A stretch of 55,770 nucleotides of DNA from Microbacterium testaceum. Lineage in GTDB: Bacteria; Actinomycetota; Actinomycetes; Actinomycetales; Microbacteriaceae. Of this stretch, positions 35,875 to 43,167 are shown piece after piece (positions within the stretch are counted from its first letter, which is position 1; each line of letters begins with the position of its first letter). The notes below the pieces were generated by a model. It saw nothing but the letters and a program-made list of their open reading frames with translations, was not told where the DNA came from and made no database searches. Where the stretch lies: contig NZ_LDRU01000060.1 of assembly GCF_001476285.1 (NCBI RefSeq), forward strand, positions 1 through 55,770, given 5' to 3'. Position numbers and translations under genes: made by a program.

Positions 35875-36808
35875 CCGGACGTCCTTTCTTCGCGGTGAGC
35901 GCCGAGTCCAGAGTCAACAGCACGAGGCTCGCCCACACGAGCGCGAAGCCGATCCATCTCTCGGCGGTCATCGGCTCCCCGAGAACCCACACGCCGATGG
36001 CGAACTGGAGGAGCGGTGTGACGAACTGCAGCAGACCGATCACCGTGAGGGGTACGCGCCGCGCGCCGGCGGCGAACAGGAGCAGGGGGACGGCGGTGAC
36101 CGCCCCCGCGAGAAGCAGAAGCACGGCGTGAGGGAGCCCGGCGTGGCCGAGGGTCAGGCCGCTCGTGGTACCGACGATGATCAACTGGACTACGGCGACG
36201 GGGAGGAGCCAGAGGGATTCGAGCGTGAGCCCGCTCACCGCGTCGACGGCCGGGCCGATTGTCGTCTTCACGAGCCCGTAGAGGGCGAACGTGGCAGCGA
36301 GGATCAACGCCAGCCACGGGACGCGACCGTAGCCCGCGACGATCACGGCGACGGCGACGCCCGCGATGCCGATCGCGATCCAGGGGAGCACGCGGAGGCG
36401 TTCGCGCAGCACGATCACCCCGAGCAGCACCGTCATGAGAGGGCTGATGAAGTACCCCAGGCTCGCCTCGATCACCTGACCTGTCAGCGTCGCGATGACG
36501 TACGTCTGCCAGTTCGCGTAGATGAGCACTCCCGCGGCGACGGTGAGGCCGCGAAGGCGGGGTCGGCGAAGCACCTCGACGACCTTCCGCCACGTGCGCG
36601 TCATCGTGAGCAGGAGCGCGCAGAACGCGAACGCGAGCGCGATGCGCCACGCGACGAGCTCGAACGGCCCGGTCGGCGCGAGGAGGACGAAGTACAGCGG
36701 GAGCAGGCCCCAGAGGATCTCGGCGGCGAGGGCGGAGAGCGCGCCCCGCGTTCGGCCGCTGGGGGCAGGGGAGGAGAGCTGCGTCCCCCGCTGAGCGCGG
36801 AGCGTCAT
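35855..36808 (-). CDS. rarD: EamA-family transporter RarD
   Basis: 317-residue RarD-type drug/metabolite transporter with about ten membrane helices in two EamA repeats. Marks: ALSALAAEILWGLLPLYF, NWQTYVIATLTGQVIEASLGYFISPL and VTPLLQFAIGVWVLGEPMTAERWIGF. The transported compound is unknown. Overlaps the downstream esterase start by 20 bp and is divergent from a MarR regulator with only 68 bp between starts, so it is a likely target of that regulator. Confidence 0.92.
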   Translation of the reverse strand: MTLRAQRGTQLSSPAPSGRTRGALSALAAEILWGLLPLYFVLLAPTGPFELVAWRIALAFAFCALLLTMTRTWRKVVEVLRRPRLRGLTVAAGVLIYANWQTYVIATLTGQVIEASLGYFISPLMTVLLGVIVLRERLRVLPWIAIGIAGVAVAVIVAGYGRVPWLALILAATFALYGLVKTTIGPAVDAVSGLTLESLWLLPVAVVQLIIVGTTSGLTLGHAGLPHAVLLLLAGAVTAVPLLLFAAGARRVPLTVIGLLQFVTPLLQFAIGVWVLGEPMTAERWIGFALVWASLVLLTLDSALTAKKGRPDAKTHR

Positions 36809-36876
36809 GTGGCCGCCTCGTGCGTCTCGTCGGTCCCGAACGCGCGGCGGATGACCGGGCGAGGGAGGATGGGGCC

Positions 36877-37458
36877 ATGCCGCGTCGCCCCCATACCGCC
36901 CTCATCCTCGAAGCGAACGCCGAGACCCTTGCCCCGGTCGTCAGCGCGGACGGGCTCAATGCCCGCGGAGCGATGCAGGCCTTCATCACCTGGGCGACGT
37001 CGACATCCCGCCGGGAGGAGCTGATCCGGCGAAGCGCCTTCCCCGTTCCCGACGACATGCTCGCGTTCCTCGTCGTCAGCCAGCTCGCCTATCAGGGCTC
37101 GGCCCGGCCGACCGAATTGGCCAACGCGACGCGGACCGGGCGCTCGAACCTCAGCAAGGTCCTGCGCCGCCTCGAGGAGGTCGAGTTGGTGGGACGCATG
37201 GTCAACCCCGACGACGGGCGCGAGACCAGGGTCGCGCTCACGCCCACCGGCCGCGAGGTGGCAGAACGAATCATCGCCGCGGCGGAGACCGACTACGCCG
37301 ATGCGACCGCGGAATGGACCGAGGAGGAGCGCGTCGTCTTCAACGACCTCTTCGTTCGCCTGGTCCTCGACCTCGACCGCCGCGTGGGGGGCGAGATCCG
37401 ACGCTTCTCGGGCGCGCCGTGGAGTGTGTCGCCCCGACCGTGGGATCCGCGTTCGTAG
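36877..37458 (+). CDS. MarR family regulator
   Basis: 193-residue winged-helix regulator. The DNA-binding part is LAYQGSARPTELANATRTGRSNLSKVLRRLEEVELVGRM, then wing NPDDGRETRVALTPTGREV. It has a longer N-terminal helical part than many MarR proteins. ATG at 36877 is preceded by GAGGGAGGA; the frame is open to 36820 but without a site. Divergent from rarD-esterase, which it probably controls. Confidence 0.87.
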   Translation: MPRRPHTALILEANAETLAPVVSADGLNARGAMQAFITWATSTSRREELIRRSAFPVPDDMLAFLVVSQLAYQGSARPTELANATRTGRSNLSKVLRRLEEVELVGRMVNPDDGRETRVALTPTGREVAERIIAAAETDYADATAEWTEEERVVFNDLFVRLVLDLDRRVGGEIRRFSGAPWSVSPRPWDPRS

Positions 37459-37506
37459 GGCGATCGTCACGAGGCTCCCTTCCTCCGAGGTCCCTCTGGC
37501 AGAGGG

Positions 37507-37535
37507 TTGATTGTCCTGGCGACAATTACGATAGC
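37507..37535 (+). promoter_or_regulatory. Candidate promoter overlapped by a palindrome
   Basis: ATTGTC-N5-GACAAT is a perfect 6-bp-arm palindrome at 37510-37526. It overlaps a possible promoter, TTGATT at 37507-37512 and GATAGC at 37530-37535 with 17 bp between, about 100 bp before the DUF4190 gene. The shape fits a MarR-type operator and a marR gene ends 50 bp away; binding is a guess. Confidence 0.4.
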
Positions 37536-37636
37536 CTCTTCACGCTCCGGACGCTGCACTGCGTCCGTGGCATCCCCGCGTCTCCTCGGGCGCGTGAGGG
37601 TCATCGCATCCGGCAGTCGCCAGAAAGGAATTCACT

Positions 37637-37918
37637 GTGACCACTTCCCCCTCCCCGACCACGCGCGTTTCGCAGCCCGCCCCGTCGGGAGATTTCCCCG
37701 GGCGAACTCTGGGGATCGTCGGCTTGATCGTGTCGTTCTTCGCGAGTCTCGTCGGCCTGATCATCTCGATCGTCGCCTTGAAGCAGTCGAAGGACGCCGG
37801 CTACAAGAACACTCCCGCTCTCGCGGGCATCATCGTCGGCTCCGTGACGCTCGTCCTGGCGGTCATCTTCTTCGCCACGTCGCTCGCTGCCCTTTCCGTG
37901 GGGTCGACCGGCTACTGA
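37637..37918 (+). CDS. DUF4190 membrane protein
   Basis: 93 residues with two membrane helices separated by a short polar loop (about 25-48 and 60-85) in the DUF4190 pattern TLGIVGLIVSFFASLVGLIISIVALKQSK, then NTPALAGIIVGSV. Function unknown. GTG at 37637 has AGAAAGGA upstream. Confidence 0.78.
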   Translation: MTTSPSPTTRVSQPAPSGDFPGRTLGIVGLIVSFFASLVGLIISIVALKQSKDAGYKNTPALAGIIVGSVTLVLAVIFFATSLAALSVGSTGY

Positions 37919-38078
37919 CGTGGCGGCGTCCTCGCCGGCACGGCGCGATGGCGGGCAGGGGGGCGGCGAGTGCGATGTTCCGTGTCGGCGAGGGCGCGCG
38001 ACATCGCGCGTGACGGGCTGTGGATCGATGGGGGCGTCGGTCGTGCCGGTGCCGATCGCGGGGCGAGGCCCGGCCGGC

Positions 38079-38429
38079 TCAGCGCGCCTGTTCGAGGAGA
38101 ATGCGGGACTTCGACTCGAGGAAGCACAGGAGCGAGCCGAGCACGGTCACCTCGTGCCCGAGGTTGACGAGGTCGGCGGCTCCGAGCTCGATCACCGCCT
38201 CGCGCGGCTCCATCGTGACCTTCCACGTGCCCTCGCCGCCCGTGACCGGCTGCAGGTAGCTGATGGTGTTGGCGCGGCTGAGGTCGACGACGATCAGTCC
38301 CGCGTCGGGGTCCTGGTCGTCGTCCTGCTCGAGGACGCGGATCTCGCTGCCGGTCAGATAGCCGCGCGCGAGGAACTCCGCGAGCCACTCATCGAGTGTC
38401 TCTTTGTCGAGCAGTTTCCGGACCGGCAC
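38079..38429 (-). CDS. Hypothetical 116-residue protein
   Basis: 116 residues, acidic, soluble, no recognised family. The sequence has a helix opening RKLLDKETLDEWLAEFLARG, a strand region GLIVVDLSRANTISYLQPV and a final helix SLLCFLESKSRILLEQA. GTG start at 38429 with no strong ribosome-binding site. A hairpin at 38460-38500 separates it from the DUF7882 gene upstream. Confidence 0.6.
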   Translation of the reverse strand: MPVRKLLDKETLDEWLAEFLARGYLTGSEIRVLEQDDDQDPDAGLIVVDLSRANTISYLQPVTGGEGTWKVTMEPREAVIELGAADLVNLGHEVTVLGSLLCFLESKSRILLEQAR

Positions 38430-38459
38430 GGGCGTCTCATTTCTCGCGAGAGAACGAGA

Positions 38460-38500
38460 AGACCCGTTCCCACCGTCATTATGACGGTCGGAACGGGTCT
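38460..38500 (-). terminator. Hairpin after DUF7882 gene
   Basis: An 11-bp stem (AGACCCGTTCC at 38460-38470 with 38490-38500), one C-C mismatch, then a 7-bp stem with a TTA loop. Read on the minus strand it follows the DUF7882 stop by 16 bp and is followed by TCTCGTTCTC. It ends that transcript or attenuates read-through into the gene starting at 38429. Confidence 0.75.
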
Positions 38501-38516
38501 CGCGTGCGGTGTGCTA

Positions 38517-38903
38517 TCAGGCGGCGCGGACCGGCCGCGTCGAGGGTCTCGCCGGCGAGGCCGACGCGGAGGTTCGCGCCGGCATGCGGGAGGCCTCTTC
38601 GGCTGCTTCCCACGTGCGCACGTCGACGTTGAGGCCTGTCGCGGAGTTGGACTGGTCGGCGAGAGCGCGCAGGTAGTCGCCGCTGAGTTGCTCGGGCTCG
38701 GGGGAGTCGAAGACGAAGCGAAGCGGGATCGACGGCTGGAGCCAGATCGTCGAGCGGCCGGTCTCGTCGTCGGCTCCCGACCACGTGAGGGTGAAGGACT
38801 CTCCGCGTCGGAGCTTGGTGGCCGTGATGACCTTGATGTAACCGAGCAGGCGGTCCGGCAGGGTGACGGGCGCAGTGTCGGATCCGTAGTAGAGCTTTGC
38901 CAT
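38517..38903 (-). CDS. DUF7882 family protein
   Basis: 128 residues. MAKLYYGSDTAPVTLPDRLLGYIKVI, then KLRRGESFTLTWSG, GRSTIWLQPSIPLRFVF and a helix YLRALADQSNSATGL match the small Microbacteriaceae family often mislabelled 'ATP-dependent DNA ligase'; there is no ligase domain here. The last ~25 residues are a Ser/Ala/Arg-rich tail. AGAAGGAGA precedes the ATG. Divergent from a marR gene across an AT-rich stretch with two palindromes, so likely under that regulator. Confidence 0.8.
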   Translation of the reverse strand: MAKLYYGSDTAPVTLPDRLLGYIKVITATKLRRGESFTLTWSGADDETGRSTIWLQPSIPLRFVFDSPEPEQLSGDYLRALADQSNSATGLNVDVRTWEAAEEASRMPARTSASASPARPSTRPVRAA

Positions 38904-38939
38904 GGCGATCTCCTTCTCTGGGTCGTTGGGCGGGGCTAA

Positions 38940-38979
38940 CTGCTAACTTAGCAGGTAATTCACGAATTTAAATAAATTC
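38940..38979. promoter_or_regulatory. Two palindromes in DUF7882-marR divergent region
   Basis: CTGCTAA-C-TTAGCAG at 38940-38954 (perfect 7-bp arms) and GAATTT-AAAT-AAATTC at 38964-38979 (perfect 6-bp arms). The region is much richer in A/T than anything nearby. The first has the size and symmetry of MarR operators. Confidence 0.65.
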
Positions 38980-39045
38980 ATGAAACGTTCAGCGATCTGG
39001 CTATGCTCGAAGAGAGGCCAGCCGGGGCCGCAAGGGAGATCGACC

Positions 39046-39477
39046 ATGTCCGATGCGTCATCCGCCCTCATCGAAGCCCTCGCCGAGTACGTGGAAGCGG
39101 GGCAAGATGCCCTGGTGGCGGCCCGGAAATCACTGAGCGTCAGCGAGCTCGAGGCGCGTGCGATCCGCAGTATCGGCGCTCATCCCGGCATCCGTCCGTC
39201 CCTGCTCCGAGAACACCTGGATGTCACCTCGGCCGGTGTCACCACGCTGGTGGATCGGCTGGTCGGCCGGGGTGTGCTGCGCCGCGAGCTCGACGTCGAG
39301 GACCGTCGGGTGAATCACATCTTCCTCGAAGTCGATCTGGATGCCGAGCCGTGGTCGGCGCTCGGGCGTTTCGACACCGAGGTGCACGCCGCCATCCGCG
39401 CGGAGTCGTCCGAGGCGTTCCACGGCTTCGCCGACCTGCTCCGCCGCGTCACCGCGCGGGCGCAGGCGCGGATCTGA
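39046..39477 (+). CDS. MarR family regulator
   Basis: 143-residue winged-helix regulator. SELEARAIRSIGAHPGIRPSLLREHLDVTSAGVTTLVDRLVGRGVL is the helix-turn-helix and the wing is RRELDVEDRRVNHIFLEV. ATG at 39046 with AAGGGAG upstream; the extension to 38980 would run through the second palindrome. Its last 29 bp overlap the convergent aztA. It probably regulates itself and the divergent DUF7882 gene. Confidence 0.87.
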   Translation: MSDASSALIEALAEYVEAGQDALVAARKSLSVSELEARAIRSIGAHPGIRPSLLREHLDVTSAGVTTLVDRLVGRGVLRRELDVEDRRVNHIFLEVDLDAEPWSALGRFDTEVHAAIRAESSEAFHGFADLLRRVTARAQARI

Positions 39478-40099
39478 CGCGACCGCCCTCGAGGCGGACG
39501 AGGTGTGTTGCGCAGGCGATGAGCGCCTCGTCGTGGCTCACGCAGACCACGCTCGTCCCGCGTCGCGTCTCGTCCGTGATCGCTGTGCGAATGAGTGCGC
39601 CGCTGTGGGTGTCGAGTCCCGTGGTCGGCTCGTCGAGGAGGAGAAGATCGGCGCCGGACGCGAGCCCCTGCGCGAGCAGCGCTCGTTGCCGTTGACCGCC
39701 CGAGAGGGAGGAGAAGGGATGTCGGGCGAGCGGCGTGATGTCGAGTCGCGCCATCGCGTCGTCGACGGCCTGTCGTCTCGCGGGTGATGACGGCCGGCGG
39801 GGGGAGGGTGCTCCCCATGTACCCACGGCGACCATCTCCCGAACGGTGAGTGGCAGGCGGTCCGAGATCGCGGCGCGCTGAGGAACGAAGGCGCGGGTGC
39901 GTCCTCGCGGGTCGACCTCGCCCGCGGTCGGCCGTCGCGCGCCGGCGAGCACTTCGAGGAGGGTCGATTTCCCTGCGCCGTTCGGGCCGACGATCGCGGT
40001 GAGGGCTCCCGCGGCGATGTCGAGATCGACGTCGTCGACGGCGCGAACGCCGGAGAACTCGACACGGATGCCGCGGAGCGACGCGGAGAGGGGGGTCAT
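39449..40099 (-). CDS. aztA: Zinc ABC transporter ATP-binding protein AztA
   Basis: 216-residue ABC ATPase of the metal-import type. Walker A GPNGAGKST at 38-46, signature LSGGQ at 132-136, Walker B LLLLDEPTTGLD, switch His in VCVSHDEA. The frame stays open upstream; an ATG at 40108 is possible, but TAGGAT at 40107-40112 lies seven bases before the ATG at 40099 and overlaps 40108, so 40099 is chosen as a leaderless start. Divergent from aztB across a Zur-like box. The azt set is recognised from the AztD genes next door. Confidence 0.85.
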   Translation of the reverse strand: MTPLSASLRGIRVEFSGVRAVDDVDLDIAAGALTAIVGPNGAGKSTLLEVLAGARRPTAGEVDPRGRTRAFVPQRAAISDRLPLTVREMVAVGTWGAPSPRRPSSPARRQAVDDAMARLDITPLARHPFSSLSGGQRQRALLAQGLASGADLLLLDEPTTGLDTHSGALIRTAITDETRRGTSVVCVSHDEALIACATHLVRLEGGRVRSAPAPAR

Positions 40100-40118
40100 G
40101 GCATCCATCCTATGAGTT

Positions 40119-40133
40119 TGAGAATCGTTCTCA
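40119..40133. promoter_or_regulatory. Zur-like box in aztA/aztB divergent promoter
   Basis: TGAGAA-TCG-TTCTCA, a perfect 6-bp-arm palindrome resembling the actinobacterial Zur box (TGAAAATGATTTTCA type). On the + strand it overlaps the -35 TTGAGA at 40118-40123, which is 17 bp from TACGGT at 40141-40146. On the minus strand it lies between a possible -35 at 40132-40137 and the aztA -10 at 40107-40112. Zinc-dependent repression of both directions is the likely result. Confidence 0.75.
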
Positions 40134-40154
40134 TCAACGCTACGGTCGTGCCTC

Positions 40155-41009
40155 GTGTCCTTCCTCACCGATCCGTTCTCGTTCGAGTTCGTGCAGCGCG
40201 CGTTCTGGGGCGGCTCGCTCGTGGCGATTCTGTGCGGCATCGCCGGGACCTGGGTGATCGTGCGCGGGATGGCCTTCCTCGGTGAGGCTCTCGCGCACGG
40301 GATGCTGCCCGGCGTCGCCCTCGCGACCGTGCTGGGGGTGCCCGTCCTCTTCGGCGCCGCCGCGAGCGCGGTGGTGATGAGCCTCGGCATCGGGGCGCTG
40401 CAGCGCCGCGGACGCCTGTCGTACGACACGAGCATCGGTCTGCTGTTCGTCGGCATGCTCGCGCTCGGCGTGATCGTCATCTCGCACGCCGGGAGCTTCG
40501 CGACGGATGCCACCGCCATCCTCTTCGGCGACATCCTCGCCATCGGGGTCGACGACCTCGTCGTGCTCGCGGTCGCCGTCGCGCTCGGGGTGGTGACGGC
40601 GGTCGCCGCGCATCGCCACCTCGTCGCGCTCGCCGTCGACGAGCGGGTCGCGCGCGTGCTCGGTCTGCGTCCCCGGCTCGCGCAGACCGCGCTCATCGGG
40701 CTCGTCACGCTCGCGGTCGTCGCCTCGTATCAAGCGGTGGGGTCGCTCCTGGTCGTCGGTCTGCTCGTCGCTCCCGCGGTCGCCGCTCGTCCGTGGACCC
40801 ACCGCATCCCGACCACGATGGCGCTCGCCGCGGTGATCGGCGTCGCCGCGGTCTTCGTGGGACTGGTGGTCTCGTGGCACGCCGCCACCGCGGCCGGCGC
40901 GACCATCGCCGCCACCGCCATCGCCGCCGCCGGGGTCTCCGGCGCGCTGCGCTCCGTCCTCTCGCCGCTCCGGCGCCGGGTCGTCTCGGCCGTTCCTGTT
41001 CCCGTCTGA
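40155..41009 (+). CDS. aztB: Zinc ABC transporter permease AztB
   Basis: 284-residue ABC-3 family metal permease with about eight membrane helices. Marks: FVQRAFWGGSLVAILCGIAGTWVIVRGMAFLGEALAHGMLPGVALA at the start and ADEQ-free VDERVARVLGLRPRLAQ loop, then YQAVGSLLVVGLLVAPAVAA. GTG at 40155 is eight bases after a TACGGT -10, so nearly leaderless. Works with AztA and the binding protein AztC. Confidence 0.9.
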   Translation: MSFLTDPFSFEFVQRAFWGGSLVAILCGIAGTWVIVRGMAFLGEALAHGMLPGVALATVLGVPVLFGAAASAVVMSLGIGALQRRGRLSYDTSIGLLFVGMLALGVIVISHAGSFATDATAILFGDILAIGVDDLVVLAVAVALGVVTAVAAHRHLVALAVDERVARVLGLRPRLAQTALIGLVTLAVVASYQAVGSLLVVGLLVAPAVAARPWTHRIPTTMALAAVIGVAAVFVGLVVSWHAATAAGATIAATAIAAAGVSGALRSVLSPLRRRVVSAVPVPV

Positions 41010-41023
41010 CGCAGAAAGCCCCC

Positions 41024-42232
41024 ATGCTCCACCGCTCTTCCCCCCGTTCGTTCCTTCCCACCGCCCTCCTGCTCTTCGCGCTCACCGGTTGCGCGGCCCC
41101 GACGGCTCCCGCGTCAGAGCCCTCGCGCGACACCCACGGCGACATCGACGGCGCAGCGGAGCTCGCCGAGCCGGCGCTCGGCCTCACCTCGATCGACGGG
41201 GACGGGCGCGTGTCGCACCTCGATCTGCTCGACGAGACGACGGCCGATCTCGGCACCGTCCGCGCTCCCGTCGCGACGCACTCCGACGGGCGCTATCTCT
41301 TCTCGGCCGACGACGCCGGGGTCTCGATCGTCGACAGCGGCGTCTGGACCTGGGATCACGTCGACCACTTCCACTACTACCGCGCCGAGGCGCGGATCCT
41401 CGGCGATGTCGCGGGGGAGGGAGTCGCGACCGTCGCCACCTCGAACTCCTCGACGACCGGCGGAACGGGTCTGTTCTTCCCCGGGTCGGGGGAGGCCGTG
41501 CTCCTCGACACCGAAGCGCTGTCGAAGGGCGAGATCGCCGAGACGTTCCGGTTGACCGTCGACCCCGGACCCGGACTGGTCGTGCCCGCCGGGTCGTTCG
41601 CCGCGGTGGCCGCGGGCGACGAGGTCACGCTTCACGCCGCGGACGGCACACGCGTCGGCGATCCGACCGCGTGCCCGAGTCCCGCCGGCACGATCACCAC
41701 CCGCGTGGGCGCGGTCATCGGATGCCAAGACAGTGCCCTCCTCATCGCGGTCGAAGACGAGCAGCCCGTCGTCGAGCGCATCCCTTACCCCGCGGGGTCG
41801 ACCGCTCCGCGCGCGACCGCGTTCGCCAACCGCGAGGGCCGACCCACGGTCGCGGGCGTCGCCGAGGGCGCGGGCGTGTGGCTGCTGGACACCCGCGAGC
41901 GGACATGGACGCTTCTGCCGACGGCCCAGCCGGTCCTGCAGGCCGTCGCGGTCGACGACAGAGATGCGAACGTGCTCGTGCTCACGGCCGACGGCAGCGT
42001 GCGGGTGCTGGACGGGGAGACGGGCGCGGAGCGCGCGGCATCCGTCCCGCTCGTCGCAGCCAGTCTCGCCGCGGGGCTTCCGGTGAACCTGGTCGCCGAC
42101 CAGCAGCGCGCCTACCTCAACGGCCCGGCCGAGGACCGGCTGTGGGAGATCGACTTCGCCGACGGGGCGCGCGTCGCCCGGGAGTTCGCCCCCGAGCGCT
42201 CTCCGCTGTTCTTCGCCGAGACGGGACGCTGA
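41024..42232 (+). CDS. aztD: AztD-like zinc chaperone lipoprotein, paralogue 1
   Basis: 402-residue exported lipoprotein (lipobox LTGC, Cys 23) with the beta-propeller-like repeat pattern of AztD, the zinc chaperone that hands zinc to AztC. It keeps a His-rich patch WDHVDHFHYY (H112, H115, H117) but lacks the GHVVTH, EAHHG and CPxVHGE motifs of the second paralogue; the equivalent of the last is CPSPAG, though IGCQDSA keeps the second Cys. ATG at 41024, 14 bp after aztB; aztC follows after 1 bp. Either a diverged chaperone or a different metal-handling partner. Confidence 0.75.
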   Translation: MLHRSSPRSFLPTALLLFALTGCAAPTAPASEPSRDTHGDIDGAAELAEPALGLTSIDGDGRVSHLDLLDETTADLGTVRAPVATHSDGRYLFSADDAGVSIVDSGVWTWDHVDHFHYYRAEARILGDVAGEGVATVATSNSSTTGGTGLFFPGSGEAVLLDTEALSKGEIAETFRLTVDPGPGLVVPAGSFAAVAAGDEVTLHAADGTRVGDPTACPSPAGTITTRVGAVIGCQDSALLIAVEDEQPVVERIPYPAGSTAPRATAFANREGRPTVAGVAEGAGVWLLDTRERTWTLLPTAQPVLQAVAVDDRDANVLVLTADGSVRVLDGETGAERAASVPLVAASLAAGLPVNLVADQQRAYLNGPAEDRLWEIDFADGARVAREFAPERSPLFFAETGR

Positions 42233-42233
42233 C

Positions 42234-43133
42234 ATGAACAAGCTTCTGGCCGCAGCCCTGACCGGCGCGCTGCTCCTGCTGACCGGGTGTGCGGGGAGCG
42301 CGGGATCCGATCGTCCGCTCGTCGTCGTGACGACGAACATCCTCGGCGACGTCGTCTCGCATCTCGTCGGCGACGATGTCGACGTCATGACGCTCATGCG
42401 TCCCGGCGCCGATCCGCACTCGTTCGAGATCTCGGCGGCGGAGGCCGCGCGCATGCGCTCGGCCGACCTCCTCGTGGCCAACGGCCTGGGGCTCGAGGAG
42501 GGGCTCCAGCAGCACCTCGACGCCGCGGCGTCCGAGGGGGTGCGCACTTTCGTCGCGGGCGACGCCGTGCCGGTGTTGCCGTACACCTCGACCGACGCCG
42601 GCGGTGCCGACGATCCTCACTTCTGGACCGACCCGGCGCGCATGATTGCGGTCGTCGACGCGCTCACCCCGGTGCTCGCCGACTTCGGGGGCGCCGCCGT
42701 CGCCGACCAGGCCGCCGCGTACCGCGCCGACCTCGAGGATCTGGATGCCGAGATGACCGCCGCGTTCGCCGCGATCCCGGCCGAGCGACGCGCCCTCGTC
42801 ACCAATCACCACGTGTTCGGCTATCTCGCCGACCGCTTCGGCTTCCGCGTGGTGGGGGCGGTGATCCCCGGCGGCACCACCCTGGCCGCGCCGAGCGCGA
42901 GCGACCTCGCCGACCTCGTGGCGGCGATCGACGACACCGGCGTTCCCACGATCTTCGCGGAGTCGTCATCGCCCGATCGGCTCGTCCAGGCGCTCGCCGA
43001 CGAGGCCGATCGCGATGTCGAGGTGATCGAGCTCTTCACCGAGTCGCTCACCGACGTCGACGGGGGCGCCCCCGACTACCTGACCATGATGCGCGTCAAC
43101 ACGGAGCGCATCGCCCGCGGTCTGTCGCCCTGA
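42234..43133 (+). CDS. aztC: Zinc-binding lipoprotein AztC
   Basis: 299-residue cluster A-I metal-binding protein. Lipobox LTGC gives lipidated Cys 19. Ligands by position: H62 (GADPHSFEIS), H129 (DDPHFWTD), H192/H193 (TNHHVFGY) and probably D281 (GAPDYLTMM). It has no long His-rich loop, as expected for AztC, which depends on a separate chaperone. It sits between the two AztD-like genes. The stop is 34 bp before the second paralogue. Confidence 0.9.
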   Translation: MNKLLAAALTGALLLLTGCAGSAGSDRPLVVVTTNILGDVVSHLVGDDVDVMTLMRPGADPHSFEISAAEAARMRSADLLVANGLGLEEGLQQHLDAAASEGVRTFVAGDAVPVLPYTSTDAGGADDPHFWTDPARMIAVVDALTPVLADFGGAAVADQAAAYRADLEDLDAEMTAAFAAIPAERRALVTNHHVFGYLADRFGFRVVGAVIPGGTTLAAPSASDLADLVAAIDDTGVPTIFAESSSPDRLVQALADEADRDVEVIELFTESLTDVDGGAPDYLTMMRVNTERIARGLSP

Positions 43134-43167
43134 GCGACGGCCCCTCCCGAAAAGAAAGAGAAATCAC

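Noticed and set aside
38517..38903. 'ATP-dependent DNA ligase' label that this family often receives
   Set aside because: 128 residues with no nucleotidyltransferase motif (no KxDG); the label is a propagated error for DUF7882.
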